NCBI GenBank assembly: GCA_958510825.1
Contig: OY294046.1
Coordinates: 74,099,808-74,163,807, forward strand
DNA: 64,000 nt
Origin: Brachypterus glaber
Taxonomy: Eukaryota; Arthropoda; Insecta; Coleoptera; Kateretidae
Direction of reading: 5' to 3'
The notes under the pieces are model-generated. The model was not told where the DNA came from. It was given only the letters and a program-made list of their open reading frames with translations, and did not search any database. A program made the position numbers and the translations under genes. This document shows positions 32,601 to 43,348 of this stretch, in pieces. Every line of letters starts with the position of its first letter. Position 1 is the stretch's first letter.

Positions 32601-34842
32601 TAGTGTTCTGTCAGAACTCGCTAGAATTTTCGATCCTATTGGATTTCTCGCACCTTTAACATTTTTTGCTAAACACTTGATCCAACTTATTTGGACTCTT
32701 GGACTCGACTGGGACTCACAGGTTCCTCCCGAGATTCAGTCACGCTGGTCACAGTATAAGGCCGAATTACCCGCGCTTGAAAATCTTAAAATACCGCGAC
32801 AATTAATTCCCAATAATGAGTATACTTCTTGCGAAATTCACGGATTCGCAGATGGATCAGAAAAGGGGTTCGCCGCTGTGATTTATTTTCGGTTTGAACG
32901 CAAAGACGTTGACCCTTGCGTAACTTTGATTTCCGCTAAAACTAAAGTCGCACCTCTTAAAAAAATTTCGATTCCTAAAATCGAGTTATGCGCCGCAGTC
33001 TTATTATCAGATTTAATTGAATCTATTGTGAATACTTATACCGAATTTATTAAAATTGATAACGTTTTTTGTTATACAGATAGTAAGGTGACTTTGGCTT
33101 GGGTCAAATCGCCGCCTTACCGTTGGCAAACCTTTGTCAGCAATAGAATCAGTCATATCCAAGAAAGAGTCCCGCCTAGTTCCTTCTTTCATATTGCTGG
33201 GACGTCTAACCCAGCGGATCCCGCTTCACGGGGTTTATTACCCAATCAATTATTAGACAGTACCTTATGGTGGGCAGGACCGGACTGGTTAAAAGGTTCA
33301 CGCGATCTATGGCCCATCAATGCAGAAATTGAAATTGACAACATACCTGAAGCCAAGAATTTTACCTTTACCGCTATGATTGAGAACAATTCTTTTGATT
33401 TATTATTAGAAAGGTTTTCTTCGCTCGCTAAAATCAAACGTATTATTGCTTACGTACTTCGTTTCACGTATAACTGTCGTAATTCCAATAACCGCAAAGT
33501 GGGACCCTTTCTTGCGGTCGAACTTCACCTTGCATTACTCACATTAATCCGACGCGTACAGTTTATTGTTTTTCATGATGATTTGTTGAAAATTAAAAAT
33601 AAAATAAATTTATGCAAAGATTTGCGCAAACTCAACCCTTTCCTTGACGACAGCGGTTTGATTCGGGTAGGGGGACGCCTTACGCATTCGCAACTTAGTT
33701 ATGATCAAAAATTCCCTCTTCTCTTACCTAGAAGTCACAGATTAACTTACTTAATTATTGAAGATTGCCATCGAGTGCATCTACATGCTGGTCTAAATAG
33801 CTTACACTACTTAATTACGCAAAATTTTTGGATACTTTCCCCTAAACGTGCCATTCGACATTGTCTTTCCCAATGCATCCGTTGCTTTCGTGCCCGACCT
33901 ATTACTCGGCAGCCCTTTATGGGCGACTTACCTGCTTGCCGACTTTCCGCCGCCAAGGCTTTCCAATGCACTATGACTGATTATGCTGGGCCCTTTTCCA
34001 TAACCCTTAGCAAGCATCGTGGGGTTAAAACTCAAAAGGCCTATATTTGCCTTTTTGTTTGCGCTGCAACCAAAGCGATACATTTAGAGCTAGCCTCTGA
34101 TTTAACCATGGAAGCTTTTTTAGCTGCTTTTCGCCGCTTTTGTTCCCGCCGCGGTCGGCCTAGTACCCTCTATTCTGATAACGGGACCAATTTCGTAGCT
34201 GCGCGCAAAGAAATCGATTTATATTTTGAACAAGCCGCCGAAATAGAAAAAATTAAATGGTCGCTGAACCCACCTAGTGGTTCACATTTTGGGGGTCTTT
34301 TTGAAAGCGCTGTGAAATCGGTTAAGACTCACATTTACCGCGTAACTGGGCAACAAATCTTATCCTATGAGGAGTTTTATACCTTACTCGTACAAATTGA
34401 AGCGGTATTAAACTCTCGTCCGCTCTGTCCACTTTCGTCTGATCCCTCAGACCTGAGTGTACTAACTCCAGGTCATTTCCTAACTCTCGCTCCACTCTCC
34501 GTCATACCTGATCCTGAACTTACCAATGTTAATATTTCACGCTTAAATCGCTGGCAACTTATTCAAAGTCTTCATCAGAGCTTTTGGAAAAGATTCTCGT
34601 CTGAATATTTGTACAATTTGCAACAGAGAGAACGTTGGACAAAAAACATAGAAAATATTAAAATTGGTACTCTAGTTCTCATCAAACATGAGAATTTACC
34701 GCCGTTGTCTTGGAAACTAGCTCGTGTTAAAGAGCTTCATTGCGGGTCAGATGGTGTATGTAGAGTTGTAACGTTATTAACTTCTAATGGACTTCTTAAA
34801 AGACCAGTAAATAAATTGTGTCCTTTACCGTCCAATGAATAA
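29641..34842 (+). CDS. BEL/Pao Gag-Pol polyprotein
   Basis: One frame of 1733 codons from ATG 29641. An upstream in-frame TTG at 29623 gives no better start. Order of parts: a Gag-like helical region (residues 1-340), Cys/His knuckles (CPCGSFDHNIYKC, CVNCLSTQHTFKFC, CFVCRKRHH; about 343-408), aspartic protease with LLDSGS (about 482), reverse transcriptase from VVFDGSAK (about 773) with YVDD (about 894), RNase H (HGFADGSEKG about 1065; YTDSK about 1143), integrase zinc finger (HLHAGLNSLHYL...CIRC about 1378-1415), DDE integrase core (TDYAGPF 1444; SDNGTNF 1511; GGLFESAVK about 1550), and a C-terminal domain typical of BEL polyproteins (LNRWQLIQSLHQSFW about 1634). All catalytic residues I can check are present and there is no stop or frameshift. 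Confidence 0.95.
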   Translation: MPNPENPDQGNAAPAARSVSLIQRDAAMHRMRTHLNLANRAVHDDSLQGRLRGISRDLDNIKKEFQKAHNAVINRMTDPDVDLNPQYDIQNQFDEAFYSVKAICATLFEDRPMGPVGPVAPAQSHPNVRLPQLSLNNFDGKIKDFPTYIDLFNSLIHWNESLNSVEKFSYMLSSLKGDALSHIRSLALTNNNYQIAYDMLVERYSNRRAQASNCWKTIESCPKLTSESASGLRNLLDVFSENLESLKTLKLPVRHWDFILFHMLIKRLDSSTIKRFELQNASNEIPKYSKLKDFLEKQCTALETVAYSTSRENTTQKPPIKYEAKFSKPQTANFFVNTNNSPKCPCGSFDHNIYKCQTFHNRSPQDRYQFVKQHNLCVNCLSTQHTFKFCKSNSTCFVCRKRHHSLIHFNETPMNNVEGGRTAKAECPGRQLDDDPARYIAPSSQSRAFNGKNNSNSTNTLLPTAIVELKDCKGTFHPIRVLLDSGSQTSFITSECSTRLGLAKGHCTQSIYGISNTSTTTEGMIETTLRSMIYPEYSFDLTALIVNKIADSMPNEFIYTDNYYHIKNLCLADKEFFRPAKVDGLIGSDLLPHLLTGSVIHDDSRQLPTAVHTVVGWILMGNTSLNNAKKHNSKINQFFTATNASDSLDDILKNFWTLEEAPKTPLTFSPDELLCEKIFTDTLARDPSGKYIVHLPFRDTTPKVFGDSRNIAIRRFLSLERRLVNDKLLYDDYIAFMKDYVDTGHMSLVEKCTDNDCYFIPHHGVRQNLKLRVVFDGSAKNSEGLSLNCTLLPGPKLQNDIASLLLKFRAFTYVFSTDVKQMFRNILITPEHRKFQRILWRSSPRDPIREYQLNTVTYGLTSSPYLANRTIQQLCIDEQSNFPQVCESLPKHIYVDDAAFGANTIKGTLLLQSQLISLFTKGGFTLHKWAANHPALLNNIPPALRSQDPLSFDDTQSIIKILGLIWLPNTDCFSYKIKPLDKPCTKRSVLSELARIFDPIGFLAPLTFFAKHLIQLIWTLGLDWDSQVPPEIQSRWSQYKAELPALENLKIPRQLIPNNEYTSCEIHGFADGSEKGFAAVIYFRFERKDVDPCVTLISAKTKVAPLKKISIPKIELCAAVLLSDLIESIVNTYTEFIKIDNVFCYTDSKVTLAWVKSPPYRWQTFVSNRISHIQERVPPSSFFHIAGTSNPADPASRGLLPNQLLDSTLWWAGPDWLKGSRDLWPINAEIEIDNIPEAKNFTFTAMIENNSFDLLLERFSSLAKIKRIIAYVLRFTYNCRNSNNRKVGPFLAVELHLALLTLIRRVQFIVFHDDLLKIKNKINLCKDLRKLNPFLDDSGLIRVGGRLTHSQLSYDQKFPLLLPRSHRLTYLIIEDCHRVHLHAGLNSLHYLITQNFWILSPKRAIRHCLSQCIRCFRARPITRQPFMGDLPACRLSAAKAFQCTMTDYAGPFSITLSKHRGVKTQKAYICLFVCAATKAIHLELASDLTMEAFLAAFRRFCSRRGRPSTLYSDNGTNFVAARKEIDLYFEQAAEIEKIKWSLNPPSGSHFGGLFESAVKSVKTHIYRVTGQQILSYEEFYTLLVQIEAVLNSRPLCPLSSDPSDLSVLTPGHFLTLAPLSVIPDPELTNVNISRLNRWQLIQSLHQSFWKRFSSEYLYNLQQRERWTKNIENIKIGTLVLIKHENLPPLSWKLARVKELHCGSDGVCRVVTLLTSNGLLKRPVNKLCPLPSNE

Positions 34843-34940
34843 TTTATCTATATTAGTTTAGCTATTATTATTTTTTTTTTTCTCTTAATTTTACTTATTT
34901 TTTTTTTTTTTTTTTTTCTTGCTTAAAATACCATGTATTT

Positions 34941-34952
34941 TGGTGGGCAGAA
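34941..34952 (+). other. Polypurine tract of the BEL element
   Basis: TGGTGGGCAGAA directly before the TG of the 3' LTR. It is short and contains pyrimidines at two places. It should prime plus-strand synthesis. Confidence 0.65.
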
Positions 34953-35367
34953 TGTTTGATTTTCATTTTTTTACTATTTTTAATATTTTTATTTTTAATA
35001 CTTTTATAATTTGTACAAATCAAATTATATTTAAACTTTAAAATTCCGCGCTTCATTTTGTGACATTTTTACATTTTGCTGCGCAACCGCAGAAACAGAC
35101 AGTTCAGTATAGAATTCAAAAACATGGAAACGTGTTAAAATCGCTCCGCTTAAAATTAGTTCGTTTTTTGACATAATCTCCGCTATTTGTTATTATTTTA
35201 TAAACATTTTGTGCATCGTGAGACACCAGACTGGAAACCACATCAAGGGTACCCTTGGATCAAGAAAAACTGAAGAAAAAGGTCAGTGCTATTTTTTGTA
35301 ATGAACATATTCTATTCGTGCTTTTTTTGTGAAAAATAGATTTAATAGAGCAGTCCCGCGTGCTCCA
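34953..35367 (+). repeat. 3' LTR of the BEL element
   Basis: 415 bp, apparently identical to the 5' LTR, followed by the duplication ACAAG at 35368-35372. Confidence 0.95.
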
Positions 35368-35581
35368 ACAAGTAACGTTACATTGAATTTTTGAGCTTAA
35401 ATTTATTTATGAAATGTGCGTTTTTGATGCAATGTAGGTAAAGTATTTGAAAAGCAAGTTAAATTACATCAATATACAGTTGCTAAATAAATAACTATCT
35501 GACATTAAGTGCAAAAAGGTGAGCCATGTTAAACTTATTCGGTTTCTTATAAGGCTGCTTATGCGAGGAAGAAGAAAGTAA

Positions 35582-35683
35582 GGGAACATTCAAGTAACGC
35601 AAATTTTGATCATTTTGGACCCCCCCCCCCCTGTAACGCTATTGTCCTATACCATTAACATGGGCGTAAGACTCCAAATTGAC
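35582..35683. mobile_element. MITE family 1, truncated copy 3
   Basis: GGGAACATTCAAGTAACGCA, then the G/C-run and CCATTAACATGGGCG motifs of copies 19182 and 42419. The right end is missing and the sequence passes into another repeat. Confidence 0.8.
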
Positions 35684-36060
35684 AACATACCTGCTAAATG
35701 GTGTGCTATAGGACAAGAAAAAAATAGTTATTTATGGTTCTAGTGGGTAAAGTAAGATATTGCCCATGAGTCAGCCAAGCAGGTTAATTTTCGAGAGGGC
35801 TATATCGGTTTACCCATGAGTGCCATACAAGGTTTTATCCAATAAATAGCTTAGGAATTCATATTTTTATTAAAAATTTTAATGACATTTACAAGAAAAT
35901 AATTTGACAAGTGACAGTTGAGTGAGTAAAATAAATAATTATCCACTCAATAAAGTAAAAGCCACGCGGGGGTTATTATTAAGTTTATCTATTTAAAATA
36001 AAGCTGGTAATTGTCTTATTATCTGTATGTATTGGATAAATGTATTTTTTTTTGTTATTT
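35684..36060 (-). repeat. Dispersed repeat family 6, copy 1
   Basis: Shares GTGGGTAAAGTAAGATATTG, TTGTATGG-type and CCACTCAATAAAGTAAAAGC blocks, in opposite orientation, with 61734-62045, and partly with 49385-49525. A TTACCCATGAG/CTCATGGGTAA hairpin region lies inside. Type unknown, probably a MITE. Confidence 0.75.
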
Positions 36061-36779
36061 TTTTTGATAATTATTTAAGTATTTCTGAAATGCAATATAC
36101 CATTTACTGTGAATTATATATATTGGAATGGGTAGCATTACATATCTTCACGGCTTGTTTGTAACTGTTGCCTTCTTTTACATTTCTGCATTTCATACGT
36201 TTACCTACTATTTATGTATACACACATTCTTATGCATGGAAAAACTAGCAATAAAATAAGGTAATATGCTTAATGAAAAATCAGTAATGTAATACATTAC
36301 ATCTATTACTGTAAATATTTTAATAATATCCAGAAAAAAAAATGCTTATTTTTTTAACTCTTAAAAAAACTAAAACCCCCAGATCGTTTTTATGAAAAAG
36401 TCAAAACGAAATACATGCTTTTTAAACACCAAATGGTGACCTGGTAGGCGCCAATTTTTTCAAGGGCGCCTATTTTTTCAAGGGCACCAAATTTTTTTGG
36501 TTTTCATCTCCTGTTTCAAAAGCGCAATAGGTTTTGTTTTACAGGGACGCACTTACCCCAATGATATCCTGTTCTACACTTACTTACCTCTATCTGATAT
36601 CCGGTAGCCAATATCCTGTGCATACAAAATATTTTGCCATTATTTTGCTACTCTGAAAATATTAATTCTTTGAAACAAATAAATATAAGATTTAGTCATT
36701 TTCTTTTGGATGAAAGTAATAAATTTATGTAAAGTACCAACCTAATTTACAAATGTAATCACAACTTGATGTAAGGGAA
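36061..36779. other. No gene recognised
   Basis: AT-rich. A short duplicated GGGCGCC/AAGGGCACC A-T(n) stretch occurs at about 36450-36500. Confidence 0.45.
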
Positions 36780-37261
36780 TTACATCGGCACTTAGTGCTA
36801 CTAAGAGTGCCGATGTATTGAAATCTTCGCCGAAAAGTCAAAATCTTTGACCACGTTTTTTTCACAATTCTCGACGTTTTAGACCATTCCGAGTCGAAAT
36901 CAGTAAAAAAAATTTTTGCGTCCGTCTGTCTGTCTGTCTGTCTGTCTGGGTGTAAACTCTCTAACTCCATTTCTACATGAGATATCGACTTGTTTCTTAT
37001 TGTATTCCGAAGAGCTGATTAGATTTTGGGGGTAAACGATTGGGGGTAAGGGGGTAAAAATAGGGTAAAACTCCTATTTTTTGCGTTTTTTGTTTATAAT
37101 TAAGGCAACTATTATTGTATTTGGTTAATTTAGCACTTATATAAAAGATAATTTTAAATTTGTCAAAAAATGTTATAAGCAACGTTTTCCTAAAACGCAT
37201 TGTTTTCAAGATATTGGCGTATAAAGCAGTAGAAGGTTTTTTTAGCATATCTCACATATTT
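36780..37261 (-). mobile_element. Helentron/HINE-like repeat, copy 3 (5' end lost)
   Basis: Starts at its 3' hairpin TTACATCGGCACTTAGTGCT, then a (GTCT)n tract at 36921-36949 and the conserved interior. The 5' end is cut off where a small MITE begins. Confidence 0.8.
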
Positions 37262-37263
37262 AC

Positions 37264-37448
37264 TATAAAGTGCCGAACAGTTAGAACAGAAAATACTCTT
37301 CGTTTGAAGCCACGCCTCTGTTAGAGTTGTGCGCCCATGTGATTGCTACGTACAGCAGCTCGGTAGCCAGTAAAACGCACACAGCTTTCTTGCATTTTAC
37401 TCATCGCTAATGCCAGTTTTGCATTAAAAAGTGTTCGGCACTTTATAA
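37264..37448. mobile_element. Short MITE, TATAAAGTGCCGAAC ends
   Basis: TATAAAGTGCCGAACAGTTA at the left with a near-perfect complement at 37430-37448. It abuts the truncated HINE copy, so one may have inserted at or in the other. Confidence 0.75.
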
Positions 37449-37798
37449 TCGCACGGTCTACTAAGAACCAATGTTTCTTTGGGCAAAGTGCAGAATTTTT
37501 ACTAAAATGATTTAGTTTACCCTAAGAGCAAATATGGCAAAGAAATTGCCCAAGACATCTTTTTCAGTGTATGCGTATGTATATTTTAAATTAAATTTAA
37601 TGAGCTAGAGAATATTTTATTTTTTATTATATTATTATTATTTTTACCTACCTAGAAAAATAATTCTATAATTAGAACTTTCAACGTATACAGTGCGTAT
37701 CTAAAGTATGTTCCTCCTTTAACTTCTAAACTAGTTAAGGTATGAACTTAAAATTTGGAACACTTAAATAACATAACCCAAGTTATTTTTCGATATAC
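37449..37798. other. No gene recognised
   Basis: AT-rich spacer without supported features. Confidence 0.45.
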
Positions 37799-38262
37799 CG
37801 TTTGTAATAATAATAATAATAAAAATATTTATTGGATAAACCAAAGGGCTAACGACCGAGGTCTTTCTGCCCATAATTTACAATAGATTGGTAATTAATA
37901 CAATAAATTTTGTAAAAAAAGAAAAAAAAACTGTAATAATAATGATGATAAATAACGAAAAAATGTTCATTGAACTAAGGACTGATAAAGTGGTAGAGAA
38001 GGGTGTCGTCTCTTAGGATTGTTTGTGGGATTATCATAGTTTAGTACTGTTTGTATCTTATTCATATTATCGTTGTTATCACTCAATTTTTTCCTTAGTC
38101 TTGAAAGTCTGTAACAAATTGGTTCTATACCAGGTTTTTCATATAAAAGGTTGTTGGACGGATTGTGTAGTGGGTTCGTGAGGTTCCTCATTTTTGTAAT
38201 CGCTCTTAAAGCTTTCGTTTCGGTGACTTTTATTGTGTTTAGAGTAGTACGCCTAAGGTTGC
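37799..38262 (-). pseudogene. LINE 3' end with (TTA)n tail
   Basis: On the minus strand TETKALRAITKMRNLTNPLH leads into about 60 further codons (IEPICYRLSRLRKKLSD...) and a stop near 37967. This is the C-terminal end of a jockey-like polymerase. It closes with TAA/TTA repeats at 37805-37822. It is 5'-truncated. Confidence 0.7.
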
Positions 38263-38405
38263 ATGTGAGAGGGACACTGTACTCTAAGAGTGGTAGCTCC
38301 CTTAGGGCTCATTTCCGGACCAACCTTTATAGGAACTTTTTTTCATATTTTTGAATGTAGAATCACCTCTTAAATTTATCGAACTTATTTCTGAATAACC
38401 CTGTA
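38263..38405. mobile_element. Fragment of the AGGTGATTCTACAT repeat group
   Basis: TAGCTCCCTTAGGGCTCATT through GTAGAATCACCTCTTAAATT to ACCCTGTATA. The same end recurs at 48530-48662 and, inverted, in the foldback at 11885. Confidence 0.7.
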
Positions 38406-39280
38406 TATTTGTGTGCCATTTAGATAAATAATTAAATTAAAAGATAGACATGGGAAAGAATAATAAGCATGTTATAGATTATAATATTAATGTTTAAAGA
38501 AAATTATCATAAGTGGTTACATGCAGATTTTAATATATTCATAATAATTTATAAATAATTTTAGAATATTACGTTTTTTAGCAAAAATCATGAGTTATTA
38601 CGTAAGCTGCGCTATACATATTTTTTTGCACGACCAAGACTAAAACTTAATTTTACGTTTCCATTTTCGGGACTAAACTTGCCGTTTTTCTCCCGAGGAA
38701 AATAAAACACGGCAACCTTGATAATATAAAAAGAAATTAATTTTAATATATCAAAATGACACCATTTGAAAAAATGAAGAAAAATTTCAAGTAATAATTT
38801 ATATAAATTAAGACTAATACCAGTGATCAGGAAGCTTATTGTGAAGAATATGGAAAAACAATGCTGATAAAAATCATAAGCACGGAAGAAAATGTTGAAG
38901 TATAGGACTGTATTTTTAGATTATATTTTAAGCTAAATTAATAGAGCACAAGCAAAAGCTTATTTTGGAACTCCATGCTGCTGTATAATTATTCAAATAA
39001 ATAAATAAATAAATAAAATAATAATTAAAATATTATAGTATAAAGCCCAGTATAAAGTATTATAGATAATGTTATTATAATAGTACATAGGTACTATGTG
39101 CTTTACTAGTAGAAAAAATAATTTTGGTGATGTTTTGTAATAAATTAGCGATTTAAACGAAGTTATTTGATTTAACAAAGAAAACCTTGTTTAAATTACT
39201 TAAAATTTAATGTCTTCGTCCATTTTTTCGAAAGGACGTTTGTGTCAACCATATTAAAAAACAATTGAAATCGCAATAGC
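38406..39280. other. No gene; one AAAT microsatellite
   Basis: Mostly plain AT-rich sequence. (AAAT)n at 38994-39021. Confidence 0.5.
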
Positions 39281-40346
39281 CGTAAAACTGACTTTTCGAA
39301 ATTCACAGGCTTCTTGATTAAATGACGAAAATAAAACACCCGATTTTAGACGCTGGGTTTTTAATTTTATCAAAAAAAATCCCTAAATCAGTTATCAATT
39401 TAAATGTAAGTTTTTTTTAAAGTTTAGAGCAAAATAGAATAAATTGTATAAAGCACTCGTTTCATAACACGTTTTTAGCGCACTAGTACTTTAGAAAACT
39501 CGCCACAAGCGGCTCATTTTTTCTACTCGTGCACTAAAATAGTATATTAAAGTACTAGTTTCATAACATACGTGTTTAGAGCACGAGTACAAGTTTAGAA
39601 AACGAGCTGCTTGCGGCGAGTTTTCTGAAGTACTAGTGCGCTAAAAACGTGTTATGAAACGAGTGCTTTATACAATTTTTTCTATTTTGCTCTAAAATTT
39701 AAAAAAACTTACATTTAAATTGATGACTGATTTAGGGATTTTTGTTTTGGATTGGCATTACAGTTTACACCATGTTTAAAATTCTAAGAACAAATGATAT
39801 TTTGATCTAAAAGTTTAGAGCAAAATAGAATAAATTGTATAAAGCACTCGTTTCATAACACGTTTTTAGCGCACTAGTACTTTAGAAAACTCGCCGCAAG
39901 CGGCTCATTTTTTGTACTCGTGCACTAAAATAGTATATTAAAGTACTAGTTTCATAACATACCTGTTTAGAGCACGAGTACAAGTTTAGAAAACGAGCTG
40001 CTTGGGGCGAGTTTTCTGAAGTACTAGTGCGCTAAAAACGTGTTATGAAACGAGTGCTTTATACAATTTTTTCAATTTTGCTCTAAAATTTTAAAAAACT
40101 TACATTTAAATTGATGACTGATTTGGGGATTTTTGTTTTGGATTGGCATTACAGTTTACACCATGTTTAAAATTCTAAGAACAAATGATATTTTGATATA
40201 TTTTATAGTCATCTCTTCTCTTTTTTACTGAAATTAACCAAGCCACAATTTTCACATGGTAAAAATAACCTAAACACAAAATTTTGTAGAAAATTCAACT
40301 TTAAAGCGACATAGAAAAACGTATGTTATGAAACTAGTACTTTAAT
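39281..40346. repeat. Tandemly doubled palindromic repeat
   Basis: A palindrome of about 300 bp (arms around GTATAAAGCACTCGTTTCAT and its complement, 39440-39715) and its flank occur twice in direct order: about 39416-39800 and 39815-40195. The part from 40100 to 40330 returns in inverted orientation at 60130-60350. ACTAGTACTTTA words mark the arms. Confidence 0.85.
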
Positions 40347-40903
40347 ATACATTTTTTTGCCATAACAACTTTCTTCCCTTGTAGATTGCTCGAAAGTAAA
40401 AAAGTATATAAACATTTTTGATCTGCGGTGATTTGTGACGATTTTGAACATTTGAAAATCATCGTATAGCTCGAGTGCTGTAAACAGGATAATGGGCAAT
40501 AAGTTCATATCCACTTGTCAGTTGTTAATAAGGTAAGGGCTAGGTTACGGCGCCCAGCCAGTGTTGCAACTTACCAAATCTTGGACAAAACGGTCTACGC
40601 GACAAAAAGATCCTCGCGAAGACGTTGGACAGTGATGGCATCGACCCCACCATAAACCCCAAGAAGTCTTCAATAGCTTCCAAACGTTGCTGGTTAGATT
40701 TACACGCCAGTCTACTGCACTGTGTGTGTTTAACAAAAACGCGTCGATGACAGTTCTGGCTACTAGTCTACGGCTACTACGATCAGCTGGGTAATTTTCA
40801 AACACTGAATATTTTATCCTGCAGGCTGCAGTTTTAGTGACGTATATACTTTTTAAATAGGACTTTTTGTGACATTTATTAGTGAAATTTTAAATTGTGA
40901 AAT
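40347..40903 (+). promoter_or_regulatory. Presumed promoter/5' UTR of the FN3 gene
   Basis: 40530-40810 is less AT-rich than its surroundings and not recognisably repetitive, as expected around a start of transcription. TATATACTTTTT lies about 60 bases before the ATG. The start site cannot be fixed from sequence. Confidence 0.3.
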
Positions 40904-40958
40904 ATGTTTTTGGTGGTGATTTTAGCTATTTTTGGCCTTACCCAAGCGGATGTTTCAG
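40904..40958 (+). CDS. Signal-peptide exon of an FN3-domain gene (exon 1)
   Basis: ATG at 40904 opens MFLVVILAIFGLTQADVS, a typical short signal peptide with cleavage expected after TQA. The exon stops at a good donor, TCAG|GTGAGA (40959), in phase 1. The next exon with a fitting acceptor and phase is at 61300: the split codon gives Gly. The product should enter the secretory pathway as a secreted or surface protein. The remaining exons lie right of the window. I do not recognise the gene. Confidence 0.65.
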
Positions 40959-41065
40959 GTGAGACTAATTTTTAATTTAATTAAAATTGTTCAAGGTTTA
41001 TTATTTAAAACATAATCAACAATATGCTAATTTAAACCGCATCAACAATATCCATTATAAATTTA

Positions 41066-41663
41066 TTACATCGGCACTTAGTGCTACTAAGAGTGCCGAT
41101 GTATTGAAATCTTCGCCAAAAAGTCAAAATCTTTGACCAAGTTTTTTTCACATTTCTCGACGTTTTAGACCAGAGTCGAAATGAGTAAAAAAAAATTGCG
41201 TCCGTCTGTCTGTAAACTCTCTAACTCCATTTCTACATGAGATATCGACTTGCGGTTTTTTGCATATTGTTTCTTATTGTATTCCGAAGAGCTGATTAGA
41301 TTTTAGGGGTAAACGATTGGGGTTAAGGGGGTAAAAATAGGGTAAAATTCCTATTTTTAGCGTTTTTTGTTTATAATTAAGGCAATTATTATTGTATTTG
41401 GTTAATTTAGCACTTATATAAAAGATAATTTTAAATTGGCCAAACAATGTTATAAACAACGTTTTCCTAAAACGCATTGTTTTCGAGATATTGGCGTTTA
41501 AAGCAGTAAAATGTTATATACACTTTTTTGCTAGAATATAATGTTTTAAAGATACAGAATTTAAAATCAAACAAAACACCTAGTTTGAAATTTGCAAACT
41601 AGATGGCTCTAGTGTACAATAGTGCCGATGTTTTGACAGAGTGCTTGCAACGTTTCATCTAGT
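41066..41663 (-). mobile_element. Helentron/HINE-like repeat, copy 4
   Basis: 3' hairpin TTACATCGGCACTTAGTGCT at the left, 5' end CATCTAGT at the right. Only a short GTCT tract and a deletion of the CTTTTTAAGCCC part inside. Flanked by AT-rich unique sequence. Confidence 0.8.
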
Positions 41664-42330
41664 TACATTAATGAAAAAATCCTTTACCTGTATATTTGCT
41701 GCTATTTATATAAAAATAGGTCGTCATCCAAAAACCCCATCAATATAATAATAATTATTATATTCGAGATAAATGTCTTAAAGACAACACACTTTTAACA
41801 GGTGCGTCATACAATATTTTTTGAACGACTGTCAAGGCTACTAGAAATACATGGAAACATAAATTAGACGTTCAGGTTTTTGAAAGTTAACGATTTAGGT
41901 TTTCCGTTAAAAAAATATAAATTACCTAGTATAATTTAGTAACCGGTATAAAATACCTAATAAAACAAAAAATAAATAAATTGGTCAAGTGTGAGAGACT
42001 CGCTCGTTGAAGGTCCCGTACCTAGTATTTTTTTCTTTTCTGTGCCTATATAAAAAGAGTTCTACTTCTAGCTTAAAAATGCACATGAAATTTTTGTACA
42101 GAATTGTTTCAGATTTTTTGGTTTAAATTTTTGACATAAGAAAATTAGAAATCGCGTTGCTTAGGGTTGGGCAACGTCAAGCACTACTTTTTTTATTTTA
42201 CTTATTTTTTTTATTTCAAAGAAAAATTGTTATAATAATATTTCCTACAGGATGCTTCTTGAAATTTATTTAGCGTTATTTGTGATTTAAATGTAAAATT
42301 ATATTATATTATAATTTTTATGTATTTTTA
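41664..42330. other. No gene recognised
   Basis: Intron sequence without supported features. Confidence 0.45.
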
Positions 42331-42369
42331 GCCCTGAAGAAGCCTAAATATTAGGTGAAACGTTGGCAT
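42331..42369 (+). ncRNA. Hammerhead-like motif, separate family
   Basis: CTGAAGA (42334-42340), stem CCTAA/TTAGG, GAAAC (42357-42361), GTT. GCC before and GGC after can form stem I. The stems differ in sequence from the Penelope motif at 20316 but keep pairing, which argues for a structured RNA relic of another element. Confidence 0.5.
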
Positions 42370-42418
42370 GATTATGTAATGCAATACAGTTTTTATTTGC
42401 TTCATTTCCGAGTGTTTA

Positions 42419-42573
42419 GGGAACGTTCAAGTATTACGTAGCGCAAATTTTGATCATTTTGGACCCCCACCCCCCCCCTATAACGCTATTTTCCTATACC
42501 ATTAACATGAGCGTAACACTCCAAAATGACCCCCACCCCCCGTAGGTGCGTTACGTAATACTTGAACGTTCCC
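42419..42573. mobile_element. MITE family 1, copy 4
   Basis: GGGAACGTTCAAGTATTACG with inverted partner, TTA on both sides (42416-42418, 42574-42576). The cleanest copy of the family. Confidence 0.92.
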
Positions 42574-43340
42574 TTATCACAAATAACCCTAAAAAAAAAT
42601 GTTATGTGAGTCATATAATATGATGTTTGAACTGTTTAATGACGATAGGCGATATCCAACTCGATAAGGTTTTTTAAATTTTATTTGGACTTTTTAAAAT
42701 TAGGATTAATCTTCAATCGATAAAAATCAAACATTGATAATTTATATAACTTTACATTGGCTATAAAATGGAGGATTTATTTTTTTGTTTCACTTCCGGT
42801 TTCGCCGAAAGTGGCATAAATATGTTTTTTTTTAATGGACGATCCTGTAATTTTTTATATATTTTTGATTTTAGTCAAAAATGTATTAAAAACTAAATGT
42901 TGTCTTAGAGGGGGCAGATAAGAGGGGCCAGATAAGAGGGGCCCTTAAGTTCGTTACATAATAATAATATAAAATAGGACCTGAGAGAAAGAATAAAATA
43001 TTACATAACATAAATATTACCTATTATTTAAGATATATAATCTAGTACTTAGTTATTTTTTATAAATAAATCATAAAATACGTCAAATCTTGCTTGATTT
43101 TATTACAGTGTGGGTAGGATCTTCGCCACAAAATATTTAATTTATTTTACATAATATTAATGAAAAACTATAAATAATTTTAAGTCTGTGTTTTTGACCT
43201 TAACGAGACAAACAATGGGTATTGTAATCGTACATTGTAATACACTGTAAAAAATATATGACGGTTCTTTATTCAATTCATTATCTACAACATGTTTTCT
43301 ACAATTTTTTCAACACTGATTTGTGAAAAACTCCACTATT
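42574..43340. other. No gene recognised
   Basis: Contains a direct repeat of GGGGC(C)AGATAAGA at 42910-42940, resembling the inner end of the hAT-like element at 8359. Otherwise plain AT-rich sequence. Confidence 0.45.
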
Positions 43341-43348
43341 TTAGACTC

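Larger units (their letters stand above)
28695..35367 (+). mobile_element. Complete BEL/Pao LTR retrotransposon
   Basis: A 6,673-bp element. It has 415-bp LTRs at both ends (TG...CA), a 5-bp duplication ACAAG (28690-28694 and 35368-35372), a tRNA-Tyr primer binding site, one open polyprotein frame, and a short purine-rich tract before the right LTR. No second frame for an envelope protein exists. The two LTRs look identical when read side by side, which together with the open frame means a very recent insertion. Confidence 0.97.

Noticed and set aside
40545..40805. 86-codon minus-strand frame upstream of the FN3 gene
   Set aside because: No recognisable features; more likely chance openness in the less AT-rich promoter/5' UTR region of the plus-strand gene.
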